A stretch of 64,000 nucleotides of DNA from Hansschlegelia zhihuaiae (GTDB lineage Bacteria > Pseudomonadota > Alphaproteobacteria > Rhizobiales > Methylopilaceae), in NCBI RefSeq assembly GCF_004103825.1, contig NZ_RYFI01000002.1, positions 71,018-135,017 of the forward strand, written 5' to 3'. The notes under the pieces are model-generated. The model was not told where the DNA came from. It did not search any database and was given only the letters and a program-made list of their open reading frames with translations. Below are positions 46,566-54,930 of this stretch, in pieces (positions within the stretch are counted from its first letter, which is position 1; each line of letters starts with the position of its first letter). The position numbers and the translations under genes were made by a program.

Positions 46566-48034
46566 TCTTCGACAACCTGTTCGACGAGGCCCGCATCGTC
46601 GCGCGGAGCCTTGCGGACGCGGCGGCCGGGGCGCTGGACCCGACGATCAGGCTGGGCGTCACCGGCCTCTCGCGCGCCGGCAAGACCGTCTTCCTCACCG
46701 CGCTCGTCCAGGCGCTGGTCCATGGCGGACGGCTGCCGGCGTTCCGGGCCTACGCCCAGGGGCGGATCGCGGGCGCCCGGCTCAGCCCGCAGCCGGACGA
46801 CGCCGTGCCGCGCTTCGACGTCGAGGCGCATATGAAGGCGCTGACCGGGCCCGACCGACGCTGGCCCGAAGGCACCCGGCGGATCTCGGAGCTGCGCGTC
46901 GTCGTCGACTTCGAGGCGCGCGGCTTCCTGAGCGGCTCGCGCTCGCGGCGGCGCCTCACCCTCGACATCGTCGATTATCCGGGCGAGTGGCTGCTCGACC
47001 TCGCGCTGCTCGGCCAGGACTTTCGGGAATGGTCGGGCCGCACGCTGGCGTCGAGCGAGGGACCGACCCGCGCGCCGCTCGCGGCCGACTGGCGCGCTTT
47101 TCTCGCCAGCCTCGATCCATCCGCGCCGCAGGACGAGGACGCCGCGCGGACCGCGGCGGCGCTGTTCACCGCCTATCTCCGCGCCGGACGCGACGATCGC
47201 GTCGCGCTCTCGACCCTGCCGCCCGGGCGCTTCCTGATGCCGGGCGAGCTTGAGGGCAGCCCCGCGCTCACCTTCGCGCCGCTCGCTTTGCCTGCGGAAG
47301 GCGAGGCGCCCGCGGGTTCGCTCTGGGCCATGATGGAGCGGCGCTACGAGGCCTACCGAACCCATGTCGTGAAACCGTTCTTCCGCGACCACTTCTCGCG
47401 GCTCGACCGGCAGGTGGTTCTGGTCGACGCGCTCGCCGCGCTCAACGCCGGCCCCGAGGCGGTCGCGGACCTCGAGAACGCCCTGACCGATGTGCTCGCG
47501 GCCTTCCGCCACGGCCGCAACTCCTGGCTCAGCTCGCTGTTCCGGCCCCGCGTGGATCGTCTGCTGTTCGCGGCCACTAAGGCCGACCATCTGCACCACA
47601 CCAGCCACGACCGGCTTGAGGCGATCCTGAAGCGGCTGGTGTCTCGGGCGATCAAAAAGGCCGAGTTCGGCGGCGCTGCGGTCGACGTCGTCGCGCTTGC
47701 GGCGGTGCGCGCCACCCGCGAGGCGAGCGCGCGGCAGGGCAGGGAGGAGCTTCCCGTGATCGTCGGCGTGCCCGAAAAAGGCGAGCGCTCGAACGGGCAG
47801 GCGTTCGACGGCGAGGAGGAGATCGCGGTGTTCCCCGGCGACCTGCCGGACGATCCGGAGGTCGCGCTGCGGTCCGGCGGCTATCGCGGCCGCGCCGCCA
47901 GCGGGGAGGGCGGCGACCTGCGCTTCATCAAGTTTCGGCCGCCGAAGCTCGTCGCCGCCGAGCGTCCGCCGCAGCTTCCCCATATCAGGCTGGACCGCAC
48001 GCTCGAATTCCTGATCGGTGACGCGCTCGCATGA
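46562..48034 (+). CDS. ycjX: YcjX-family GTPase-like P-loop protein (DUF463)
   Basis: A 490-residue P-loop protein of the DUF463/YcjX family. Walker A is GLSRAGKTVF (residues ~37-46), the following switch-like region includes LDIVDYPGEWLLDLALLG, and FAATKADHLHHTSHDRLEAIL matches a G4-like base motif. YcjX proteins are stress-inducible and regularly paired with YcjF. It starts at an ATGA overlap with sixA and ends in an overlap with ycjF, so the three genes are coupled. It has no membrane segment, but the partner does. GTP hydrolysis and membrane stress function are from family knowledge. Confidence 0.92.
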   Translation: MIFDNLFDEARIVARSLADAAAGALDPTIRLGVTGLSRAGKTVFLTALVQALVHGGRLPAFRAYAQGRIAGARLSPQPDDAVPRFDVEAHMKALTGPDRRWPEGTRRISELRVVVDFEARGFLSGSRSRRRLTLDIVDYPGEWLLDLALLGQDFREWSGRTLASSEGPTRAPLAADWRAFLASLDPSAPQDEDAARTAAALFTAYLRAGRDDRVALSTLPPGRFLMPGELEGSPALTFAPLALPAEGEAPAGSLWAMMERRYEAYRTHVVKPFFRDHFSRLDRQVVLVDALAALNAGPEAVADLENALTDVLAAFRHGRNSWLSSLFRPRVDRLLFAATKADHLHHTSHDRLEAILKRLVSRAIKKAEFGGAAVDVVALAAVRATREASARQGREELPVIVGVPEKGERSNGQAFDGEEEIAVFPGDLPDDPEVALRSGGYRGRAASGEGGDLRFIKFRPPKLVAAERPPQLPHIRLDRTLEFLIGDALA

Positions 48035-49056
48035 CCCAGGCTCCCCGCCGCCCCGCGGCCTTCCGGCTGAACGATCCCTCCGTCGTGCTCGGCGCCCAGA
48101 ACGAGGAGGTGTCGACCTCGCGCGGCGGCGTCGTGCTGACGCCGCAGCCGGACGCCTTCGAGGCCGGGCTCGAGCCCGCGGCGGCGCCGGTCGAGAAGCC
48201 TCGGCGCGGCGTCACGCTCGGCGGGCTGTTCTGGAGCGCGCTCGGCGGCCTCATCTCGCTCGCGCTCGGTCTGTGGGCCACGCGGGTCGTCGAGGAGACC
48301 TTCTCGCGCGCCGACTGGCTCGGCTGGCTCGCGCTCGCCCTGGCGGCCCTTGCGGCGCTCGCGGGGCTCGCCATCGTGGCGCGCGAGATCGCCGGCCTGA
48401 TGCGGCTGAACCGCATCGAGCACCTTCGGGCGGCGGCGGACCAGACGCACAGTTCGGACGATCCCACGCAGGCCAAGAAGGTCGTGGCGGACGTGGTCGC
48501 GCTCTACGCCGCGCGGCCCGAGACGGCGCGGGCGCGCGCGGCAGTCGCGACCCATGACGACGAGATCATCGACGGCTCCGACCGCCTGCGGATCGCGGAG
48601 CGTGAATTGCTGGAGGCGCTCGACCGGGAGGCCACGCGCGCCATCGCGTCCGCGGCCAAGCGCGTGTCGGTCGTCACGGCGGTCTCGCCGCGCGCGATCG
48701 TCGACCTCGGCTTCGTGCTGGTCGAGTCGATGCGCCTCATCGGCCGCATCGGCGCGATCTATGGCGGGCGGCCCGGCACGCTTGGCTTCCTCAAGCTCGC
48801 CCGGCACGTCGGGGCGCATCTCGCCGTCACCGGCGGCATGGGGGTGGGCGACGGGCTCATCGAGCAGATGCTCGGCCACGGGCTCGCGGCGAAGCTCTCG
48901 GCGCGTCTGGGAGAGGGCGTGCTCAACGGTCTGCTGACGGCCCGCGTCGGCCTCGCGGCCATGGCGGTCTGCCGGCCGCTGCCCTTCGTCGAGCGGAAGG
49001 CCCCGACCGTGCGTGAGGTCGCGGGCAACCTGTTCGAGGCCGCGCCGCAGCGCTGA
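48031..49056 (+). CDS. ycjF: YcjF-family membrane protein (TIGR01620/DUF697)
   Basis: A 341-residue inner membrane protein. After a ~70-residue cytoplasmic N terminus, two hydrophobic segments lie at ~72-90 (GGLFWSALGGLISLALGLWA) and ~100-120 (LGWLALALAALAALAGLAIV). The C-terminal domain includes the DUF697 core (~200-330; AAKRVSVVTAVSPRAIVDLG, GRIGAIYGGRPG, GLLTARVGLAAMAVCRPLPF). It is the usual partner of YcjX. Start overlaps the ycjX stop (ATGA). It ends the operon; downstream is the terminator region of the convergent aroC. Confidence 0.92.
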   Translation: MTQAPRRPAAFRLNDPSVVLGAQNEEVSTSRGGVVLTPQPDAFEAGLEPAAAPVEKPRRGVTLGGLFWSALGGLISLALGLWATRVVEETFSRADWLGWLALALAALAALAGLAIVAREIAGLMRLNRIEHLRAAADQTHSSDDPTQAKKVVADVVALYAARPETARARAAVATHDDEIIDGSDRLRIAERELLEALDREATRAIASAAKRVSVVTAVSPRAIVDLGFVLVESMRLIGRIGAIYGGRPGTLGFLKLARHVGAHLAVTGGMGVGDGLIEQMLGHGLAAKLSARLGEGVLNGLLTARVGLAAMAVCRPLPFVERKAPTVREVAGNLFEAAPQR

Positions 49057-49061
49057 CGGCG

Positions 49062-49104
49062 AAAAAAACCGCCGACGCGGTGACTGCAGGGCCGCGCCGG
49101 CGGT
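49062..49104 (-). terminator. Rho-independent terminator, minus strand (downstream of aroC)
   Basis: The stem ACCGCCG-A-CGCGG / CCGCG-C-CGGCGGT (one internal mismatch, 11-base loop) at 49068-49104 is followed on the minus strand by a seven-T run at 49062-49068. It lies 135 bases after the aroC stop and just outside the convergent ycjF gene. Confidence 0.75.
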
Positions 49105-49238
49105 GGACGATTTCGTCTCAAGTTGGTCGCCGCCGCGGAGATGACGGCGTCGTGGCCGCAGTTACGGACGGTCGGGTCAATCGGATCGCGTGCGGCCCGA
49201 TTCCCGTCGATTATCATTTCGGATGAGGCAGTTCCCGA

Positions 49239-50324
49239 TCAGCCGATTTGGCCGCGGTGACGAACGACATGGTCGGCGAGAACGAGCGCCATCATGGCCT
49301 CGCCGACCGGCACCGCGCGGATGCCGACGCAGGGGTCGTGCCGCCCGCGCGTCGAAACCTCGACCTCCTGGCCGGACGTGTCGATGGAACGGCGCGGCGT
49401 CAGGATCGAGGAGGTCGGCTTCACGGCGAAGCGCGCGACCACCGGCTGGCCGGTCGAGATGCCGCCCAGGATCCCGCCGGCGTTGTTGGACAGGAAGACC
49501 GGCCGGCCGTCCGCGCCCATCCGGATCTCGTCGGCGTTCTGCTCGCCAGTGAGGAGCGCGGCCCCCATGCCGGCCCCGATCTCCACGCCCTTCACGGCGT
49601 TGATGCTCATCATCGCCGCCGCGAGATCGGAATCGAGCTTGCCGTAGATCGGCGCGCCGAGGCCGGCCGGCGCGTTCTCCGCTACGACCTCGATGACTGC
49701 GCCGACCGAGGAACCCGACTTCCGGACGCCGTCGAGATAGCCCTCCATCTCACGCGCCGCGATCGGGTCCGGGCAGAAGAACGGGTTCCTCGCGACCTCC
49801 TCCCAGTCCCACCGGCTGCGGTCGATCGCGATCGAGCCCATCGCGACAAGCGCTCCGCGGATCGTGATCTCGGGGATCACGAGCTTCGCGATCGCGCCGG
49901 CGGCGACCCGGCAGGCGGTCTCGCGGGCCGAAGAGCGGCCGCCGCCGCGATGGTCCCGCACGCCGTATTTGGCGTCGTAGGTGAAGTCCGCATGGCCTGG
50001 CCGGTAGCTGCCGGCGATGTTCGAATAGTCCTTCGAGCGCTGGTCGACATTGCGGATCAGCAGTCCGATCGGCGTCCCGGTGGTGGTCAGCGTCCCATCC
50101 GACGCCTCCAGCACGCCCGACAGGATCTCGACCTGGTCCGGCTCTTTCCGCTGCGTGGTGAAGCGCGACTGCCCCGGCCGGCGCCGGTCGAGCGCCGCCT
50201 GGACGTCGTCGCGGGTGAATGTCAGTCGAGGCGGGCAGCCGTCCACCACGGCGCCGATCGCGGGCCCGTGGCTCTCCCCGAAGGTCGTGACGCGGAACAG
50301 ATGGCCGAAAGAGTTGTGGGACAT
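49239..50324 (-). CDS. aroC: Chorismate synthase
   Basis: A 361-residue enzyme catalysing the last shikimate step, EPSP to chorismate, using reduced FMN. Family signatures are visible: [20 protein letters not shown] at the N terminus, [51 protein letters not shown] and [10 protein letters not shown]. Length and start are normal. It is expressed from a divergent region shared with the exonuclease gene; the minus-strand terminator lies past the stop. Assignment is firm. Confidence 0.97.
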   Translation of the reverse strand: MSHNSFGHLFRVTTFGESHGPAIGAVVDGCPPRLTFTRDDVQAALDRRRPGQSRFTTQRKEPDQVEILSGVLEASDGTLTTTGTPIGLLIRNVDQRSKDYSNIAGSYRPGHADFTYDAKYGVRDHRGGGRSSARETACRVAAGAIAKLVIPEITIRGALVAMGSIAIDRSRWDWEEVARNPFFCPDPIAAREMEGYLDGVRKSGSSVGAVIEVVAENAPAGLGAPIYGKLDSDLAAAMMSINAVKGVEIGAGMGAALLTGEQNADEIRMGADGRPVFLSNNAGGILGGISTGQPVVARFAVKPTSSILTPRRSIDTSGQEVEVSTRGRHDPCVGIRAVPVGEAMMALVLADHVVRHRGQIG

Positions 50325-50437
50325 GGGGCCGAGCCTATGCCATGTGGCGGCTTTTCCGGGAAGCGGGCTGGAAGCCGGCGCGACGATTGCGTAGGAACTC
50401 TCTCAAATCTCGGACGCTCGCTCGTGGATTCGCCAAA

Positions 50438-50971
50438 ATGTCGACGCCTCTCGAAAGCATCGCCGCCGGCGAGACGCCTTATGTGTTCTTCGATCTGGAG
50501 ACCACCGGGCTGACGCCGAAGCGCGACCGGATCATCGAGATCGCGGCGCTGCGCTTCGACCGCACGAGCGGCGAGCTCGACAGCTTCCAGACGCTGGTGA
50601 AGCCCGACCGTGCGATCCCGGCCTTCGTCCGGGCCATGACCGGCCTCGACGACGCGGCCTTCGCCGACGCGCCGGACGCCAAGTCCGCGCTCTCCGAGTT
50701 CTTCGCCTTCGTCGGCGACGACCCGCTGGTCGCCTACAATATCGGCTTCGACCACGCCTTCCTGGTGGCCGAGGCCGAGCGGGAGGGCATGTCCGCGCCC
50801 CCCACCACGGTCTGCGCCATGCGGTTCGCTCAGTCGCGCATCAAGGACGTGCCGAACCACCGGCTCGAGACCATCGCCAAGGCGCTCGACTGCCCCCGCC
50901 CGCGCGCCCGCCGCGCGATGGAGGACTGCCTGACCGGGCTCACGGTGTTCGAGAAGACGCTGGAGCTCTGA
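50438..50971 (+). CDS. DnaQ-type 3'-5' exonuclease (DEDDh)
   Basis: A ~177-residue exonuclease of the DnaQ/RNase T superfamily. The four catalytic acidic residues and His are visible: FFDLETTGL (Asp, Glu), YNIGFDHAFL (Asp) and the His/Asp of PNHRLETIAKAL and RRAMEDCL. The domain stands alone without polymerase or helicase extensions, so it could be a proofreading subunit or an oligonucleotide or RNA exonuclease. The ATG at 50438 begins the domain cleanly; an in-frame ATG at 50342 would add a basic 32-residue leader. The promoter must lie between it and aroC. Confidence 0.9.
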   Translation: MSTPLESIAAGETPYVFFDLETTGLTPKRDRIIEIAALRFDRTSGELDSFQTLVKPDRAIPAFVRAMTGLDDAAFADAPDAKSALSEFFAFVGDDPLVAYNIGFDHAFLVAEAEREGMSAPPTTVCAMRFAQSRIKDVPNHRLETIAKALDCPRPRARRAMEDCLTGLTVFEKTLEL

Positions 50972-50975
50972 ACGC

Positions 50976-51911
50976 CTACGGCGACGCTGCGTTCTTTGAC
51001 GCGCCCGCGACCTCCTGCCCGCAACTTGGGTCGAGCCGCGGCCCGAGCCAGGCGAGCGCCTCGCCGAGCTGGCGGCGCCAGGTCTCCCAGTCATGCGCGC
51101 CAGGACCGATCCGGAGCGTCGAATCGAAGCCGCGGCGGCCGAGCGTCACGTGGAGCAGCGTCGCGCTCTGCAGCAGGCCGGCGCGGTCCCGGTCTCCGGC
51201 GGCGATGTAGAACGCGGCCCTCTGTCCCGGTCGGTCGGCCGCCGCGCGGGCCCTGGTGAAGACGTTCCAGGCGTTGAAGCGCTCGCGTGACAGCGGGCGT
51301 CCGAAGGCGCCGTCGTAGAACGCGTCGGCGCGCGCCAGCCGCTCGGCGTCCTTCGGGGCGATCGGAGGCGTGATCGCACCGGCGAAGCTCATCGCGGCGC
51401 CGAACGCGTCGGGATGGTCGAGCCCGAACAGGACCGCGCCATAACCGCCCATCGACAGGCCGCCGACCGAGCGCGCCTCGCGGCAGGCGGCGGTCGGATA
51501 GCGCGCGTCGATCGCGCCCGTGAGGTCGCGGGCGATCGCGGTCGCCATCATGCCTTGGCCTCCCGGATCGGCGTTGTCGATATACCAGCTGAACGGCGCG
51601 ACCGGCATGACCACGAGCGTCGGCGGAATCACGCCCTCGTCGACCGCCCGGTCGATGATCTCGAAGACAAAACCCTGGTCGAGCCAGTCGGACTCGCTCG
51701 GCCGGCCCTCGAGCAGGAAGAGGACCGGCCAGCGCGCGCCGTCCTTCGGGGCGCTCGCCGGGCGATAGACGTTGTAGACGAGCGGACGGCCGAGGGCCGG
51801 ACTGAACGCGGACTGGTTCCGCTCGACCGCGCCAAAGCCCTGCGCGGCCGCGGGGAGGGCGGCGAGGCAGAGAGCCGCGGCGAGGGCGGTCGATAGCAGG
51901 CGTCGGGTCAC
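50976..51911 (-). CDS. Secreted esterase (esterase D / antigen 85-like alpha/beta hydrolase)
   Basis: A 311-residue hydrolase with a signal peptide (residues 1-~22, TALAAALCLAALPAAAQG). The catalytic Ser is in GGLSMGGYGAVLF, and His in GPGAHDWETWR fits the C-terminal part; VLFLLEGRPSESDWL and VVMPVAPFSWYIDN are typical of the esterase/Fes-like family. The protein is periplasmic or secreted. The substrate is unknown: an acyl ester or a siderophore-like ester are both possible. It converges with the exonuclease gene, 4 bases apart. Confidence 0.9.
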   Translation of the reverse strand: MTRRLLSTALAAALCLAALPAAAQGFGAVERNQSAFSPALGRPLVYNVYRPASAPKDGARWPVLFLLEGRPSESDWLDQGFVFEIIDRAVDEGVIPPTLVVMPVAPFSWYIDNADPGGQGMMATAIARDLTGAIDARYPTAACREARSVGGLSMGGYGAVLFGLDHPDAFGAAMSFAGAITPPIAPKDAERLARADAFYDGAFGRPLSRERFNAWNVFTRARAAADRPGQRAAFYIAAGDRDRAGLLQSATLLHVTLGRRGFDSTLRIGPGAHDWETWRRQLGEALAWLGPRLDPSCGQEVAGASKNAASP

Positions 51912-51986
51912 GAGGGGCGGATCGGTTCGGAAGGCTCGGGACGCTGGTTCTAGCGCGTCAGGCGAAATGGCGCAGGCTCTCCCCGA

Positions 51987-52583
51987 TCAATCGCCCGCGA
52001 GCCGGCGCTCGATCATCGGCAGCCGGTCCCATCCCCAATACGGCTCGCCGTCCACGATGACCCACGGGACGCCGAAAGCGCCGCGCGACACGGCTTCTTC
52101 GCCAACCTCCCTGACCTTCGCCTTCAGTTCCGGATCGGCGACGCCGCTTGCGAGCGCCTCCCGATCGACGCCGAGGCCGGCCGCCGTCTCGATCACCGCG
52201 GCGACGTCGTCGATCGCGAGCGACCCGTCGAAATAGCGGCGATAGACCTCCAGCGCGAAGCGCTTGGCGAGGCCGGGGTCGCGCGCGTCGATCCAGTGGA
52301 AGCTTCTGAGCGCCGGCAGGCCGGCATGCGGATGGCCCTCGGGGATGGCGAAGTCGAGGCGCTTCTGCTGCGCGACGCGCGCCCAGTCGAGCGCCGTGTA
52401 ATCCGATTTCAGGGGGACGCGCGTCAGCGGCTGCGCCCCGGTGAGCCGGAACGCCGTGCCGAGGCTGAAAGCCCGCCACCGGACCTCCCGGCCGTGCCGC
52501 GCCGCAAGCTCGTCGATCTCGAGCGCGGCGAAGTACGCGTATGCCGAGGGGAAGTCGAAGAAGAACTCGATCGGCGCGGGCAT
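51987..52583 (-). CDS. 2-hydroxychromene-2-carboxylate isomerase (DsbA-like thioredoxin fold)
   Basis: A 198-residue glutathione-dependent isomerase of the Kappa GST/DsbA-like family. The start MPAPIEFFFDFPSAYAYFAA carries the conserved Phe-Asp-Phe and Ser of HCCA isomerases (Ser in place of DsbA CxxC). The C-terminal GAFGVPWVIVDGEPYWGWDRL is the cis-Pro motif region. Members act in naphthalene-type aromatic catabolism, but homologues are widespread and their real substrates are unknown. The start at 52583 is the family N terminus; an upstream ATG at 52646 is in frame. It is divergent from phoD. Confidence 0.9.
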   Translation of the reverse strand: MPAPIEFFFDFPSAYAYFAALEIDELAARHGREVRWRAFSLGTAFRLTGAQPLTRVPLKSDYTALDWARVAQQKRLDFAIPEGHPHAGLPALRSFHWIDARDPGLAKRFALEVYRRYFDGSLAIDDVAAVIETAAGLGVDREALASGVADPELKAKVREVGEEAVSRGAFGVPWVIVDGEPYWGWDRLPMIERRLAGD

Positions 52584-52691
52584 CGGCGTTCCGTCGGTGA
52601 TGGCGGCACCCTGAACTGACCGTGGCGCGCCGACGAATTCAACCATTCGGTTCGTCTCGGCCTGTCTCGAATTCGTCCAGCTCGACGCGGC

Positions 52692-52709
52692 GTCTCACAT
52701 GGCTGTCAT
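52692..52709 (+). promoter_or_regulatory. Candidate Pho box upstream of phoD-like gene
   Basis: An exact CTGTCAT half site (52703-52709) is preceded eleven bases upstream by GTCTCAC (52692-52698), which matches 4 of 7 positions of the same half site. This resembles the PhoB direct repeat CTGTCAT-N4-CTGTCAT, about 65 bases before the start of an alkaline phosphatase. The second half is weak, so it is only a candidate. Confidence 0.35.
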
Positions 52710-52773
52710 CGCAGCCCGTTACCGTCTCCCGTCAGGCCGCGCCGTCGGAGGCGCTTCACCGGGGGGACTGGAC

Positions 52774-54363
52774 GTGGCGATTTCGGATCGGCTGCGCGAC
52801 GCGATGGATCGTCGCCGCTTCATCAACACCGCCTGGACGACCGCGACCGCGGCGACCGCGATGGCGCTCATCCCGGGCGACGACCTGTTCGCCAAGGCGA
52901 TCGGCGCCGATCCCTTCACGCTCGGCGTCGCGTCCGGCGATCCGACGCCGACCGGCGCGGTGCTCTGGACGCGGCTCGCGCCCGACCCGCTGTTCGGCGG
53001 CGGCATGAAGGACCAGACGGTCCGCGTCGGCTGGCGCGTCGCGCGCGACGAGGCGATGCGCGACGTCGTGGCCTCCGGCAAGGCCATGGCGACGCCGGCG
53101 CTCGCTCATTCGGTCCATGTCGAGGTCGAAGGGCTCACGCCCGGCCGCGACTATTTCTACCAGTTCGACTACCGCCAGGACGAAAGCCCGGTCGGCCACT
53201 TCCGCACCGCGCCGTCTGCCGCCGAGCGGCTGAAGAAGCTCGAATTCGCGGTGCTGACCTGCCAGGCTTGGCAGGACGGCTTCTACACCGTGCTGCGCGA
53301 CGTCGCCGCCCAGGACCTCGACGTCGTCTTCCACCTCGGCGACTACCTCTACGAATACGACCCGCGGACCAACAAGCGCGGCGTCGTGCTGCCCGACCGC
53401 TTCGCTGGCGAGACCGCGTCGCTCACGCGCTATCGCGATCAGCACGCGCTCTACAAGACCGATCCGGACCTGCAGCTCGCGCACAAGAACCACGCCTTCG
53501 TGGTGATCTGGGACGATCACGAGGTGCAGAACGACTATTCGGGCAAGTTCCCCGAATATGACAACATGCCGCTCGACGTCTTCCTCGCGCGCCGCGCCAA
53601 CGCCTATCAGGCCTATTACGAGCACATGCCGCTCAGGCTGCCGCCGAAGGGCGCGAACAACCGCCTCAAGATCTACCGCAGCCTGCAGTTCGGCGACCTC
53701 GCCGAGTTCGTGATGCTCGACACCCGCCAGTACCGCTCCGACAATCCGTGCGGCGACGGCGAGAGCCTGCGCTGCGACGCGGCCTACGACTACCGCGTCC
53801 AGATGCTCGGGACCGCGCAGGAGCAGTGGCTGTCCCGCCAGCTGTTCGCCAAGCGCGCCCGCTGGACCTTCGTGACCCAGGGACTGCTGATGGCCGAACT
53901 CGACCACGATATCGGCCCCGGCAAGCGCTTCTGGAACGACGCCTGGGACGGTTTCCCGAGCGCCCGCGACCGGGTGTTCCGCGACATCCAGGCGTCCGGC
54001 GCTCGTAATCCGGTGGTGCTCACCGGCGACTGGCACTCAACCTTCGTCAACGACCTGAAGCTGCGCTTTAAGGACCAGAACGCGCCCGTGCTCGCGACCG
54101 AGTTCGTGACGCCCGCCATCACCAGCGGAGGCGACGGCACGCCCTACGGCCCCTATTACGGCCCGATGATCCCCACGAACCCGCACATCAAATATTACGA
54201 GGGCGACAAGCGCGGCTATTTCCGCATGACCCTCACCCCCGCGATGCTCCATGCCCGCCTGCGCTTCGCGAGCAAGGTCGAGGCTCCCGACGGGACCGTC
54301 AGCCTGGCCGAGCGCTTCGTGGTGCTGGATGGCCAGCCGGGCGCGGTGCGTGACGGCGCCTGA
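52774..54363 (+). CDS. phoD: Alkaline phosphatase D (PhoD family), Tat-exported
   Basis: A 529-residue phosphodiesterase/alkaline phosphatase of the PhoD family, releasing phosphate from phosphoesters in the periplasm or outside the cell. The Tat signal includes MDRRRFINTAWTTATAATAM (residues ~11-30). The N-terminal PhoD domain (FTLGVASGDPTPTGAVLWTRLAP) precedes the metallophosphatase domain with VFHLGDYLYEY, VIWDDHEVQNDY and VVLTGDWHS. The start is GTG at 52774 (GGGGGG upstream) with ATG at 52804 as alternative. A possible Pho box lies upstream. It converges on the tRNA-Leu gene. Confidence 0.92.
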   Translation: MAISDRLRDAMDRRRFINTAWTTATAATAMALIPGDDLFAKAIGADPFTLGVASGDPTPTGAVLWTRLAPDPLFGGGMKDQTVRVGWRVARDEAMRDVVASGKAMATPALAHSVHVEVEGLTPGRDYFYQFDYRQDESPVGHFRTAPSAAERLKKLEFAVLTCQAWQDGFYTVLRDVAAQDLDVVFHLGDYLYEYDPRTNKRGVVLPDRFAGETASLTRYRDQHALYKTDPDLQLAHKNHAFVVIWDDHEVQNDYSGKFPEYDNMPLDVFLARRANAYQAYYEHMPLRLPPKGANNRLKIYRSLQFGDLAEFVMLDTRQYRSDNPCGDGESLRCDAAYDYRVQMLGTAQEQWLSRQLFAKRARWTFVTQGLLMAELDHDIGPGKRFWNDAWDGFPSARDRVFRDIQASGARNPVVLTGDWHSTFVNDLKLRFKDQNAPVLATEFVTPAITSGGDGTPYGPYYGPMIPTNPHIKYYEGDKRGYFRMTLTPAMLHARLRFASKVEAPDGTVSLAERFVVLDGQPGAVRDGA

Positions 54364-54381
54364 GGGCTCGGTCGCGAAGCA

Positions 54382-54466
54382 TGGTGCGGACGGCGGGAGT
54401 CGAACCCGCACGCCTTGCGGCCCAGGATTTTAAGTCCCGTGCGTCTACCGGTTTCGCCACGTCCGC
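54382..54466 (-). tRNA. tRNA-Leu (anticodon UAA)
   Basis: An 85-nt tRNA including an encoded CCA. On the minus strand the acceptor arm is GCGGACG (5') with CGTCCGC plus discriminator A and CCA at 54382-54384. The anticodon loop is GACTTAAAATC, reading UAA, and there is a long variable arm (GGGCCGCAAGGCGTGC), as expected of a class II leucine tRNA. The T loop reads GGTTCGACTCC. It lies 18 bases from the end of phoD on the opposite strand. Confidence 0.95.
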
Positions 54467-54486
54467 GCGGCGCCGTGCATGCACAG

Positions 54487-54516
54487 AAAAAAAGCGCGCC
54501 GCAAGCGGCGCGCTTT
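54487..54516 (-). terminator. Rho-independent terminator for the small minus-strand gene
   Basis: A perfect 12-bp stem AAAGCGCGCCGC/GCGGCGCGCTTT with a tight loop is followed on the minus strand by seven T residues. It lies 38 bases past the stop of the small gene and before the tRNA-Leu. Confidence 0.88.
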
Positions 54517-54554
54517 GAAGGTTCCGCGCGGGAGGATTGCGCGGGGGAGGAAAC

Positions 54555-54788
54555 TCAGAACCGGTAGGGGGCGCGAAGAATCTCGGCCTTGTCGAGGCCG
54601 GAGAGCTTCAGGTCTTCGGGCGAGGGCGTCTGGCGCGCCTCGACCGCGGCGCCCACCCGACCGGCGGCGGCGATCAGCACGAGGGCGTCGCGCGCCTCGC
54701 GGATCACTTCGCGGATGCCAAAAGACGGCGCGGGCCGGCCAATGGCGAGGGACAGGTTGCGGGCCACGTTCAATCTCCAATCGTTCAT
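54555..54788 (-). CDS. Small hypothetical protein (77 aa, DUF1127-like C-terminus)
   Basis: A 77-residue small protein. The N terminus is amphipathic and basic (MNDWRLNVARNLSLAIGRP), then come a hydrophobic stretch (ALVLIAAAGRVGAAVEA) and a C-terminal LKLSGLDKAEILRAPYRF that recalls the end of DUF1127 proteins, although the full domain is not convincing. It has its own strong terminator and a hairpin in the 5' region, so it is a real, separately transcribed gene. Function is unknown; small rhizobial proteins of this sort are often stress or envelope regulators. Start ATG at 54786-54788; a longer frame from 54863 is possible. Confidence 0.6.
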   Translation of the reverse strand: MNDWRLNVARNLSLAIGRPAPSFGIREVIREARDALVLIAAAGRVGAAVEARQTPSPEDLKLSGLDKAEILRAPYRF

Positions 54789-54858
54789 GAGGCGCTTGCC
54801 TCGTGACGACAAGATAAGCGGGATGCCGCAGCGCACAATGCGCGTTGTTTGCTGGTAT

Positions 54859-54879
54859 GCCATGCGTCTTACGCATGGC
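54859..54879. other. Hairpin in 5' region of the small gene
   Basis: A perfect 9-bp stem GCCATGCGT/ACGCATGGC with a 3-base loop (CTT) lies 70 bases upstream of the small gene's ATG and 52 bases downstream of the CinA-domain gene's stop, followed by TTT on the plus strand. It could be a 5' leader element or a weak terminator. Confidence 0.35.
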
Positions 54880-54930
54880 TTTGGACGGCTGAATTCGTAA
54901 AATTGTAAGGAATATGATAGCCGATCAGGG

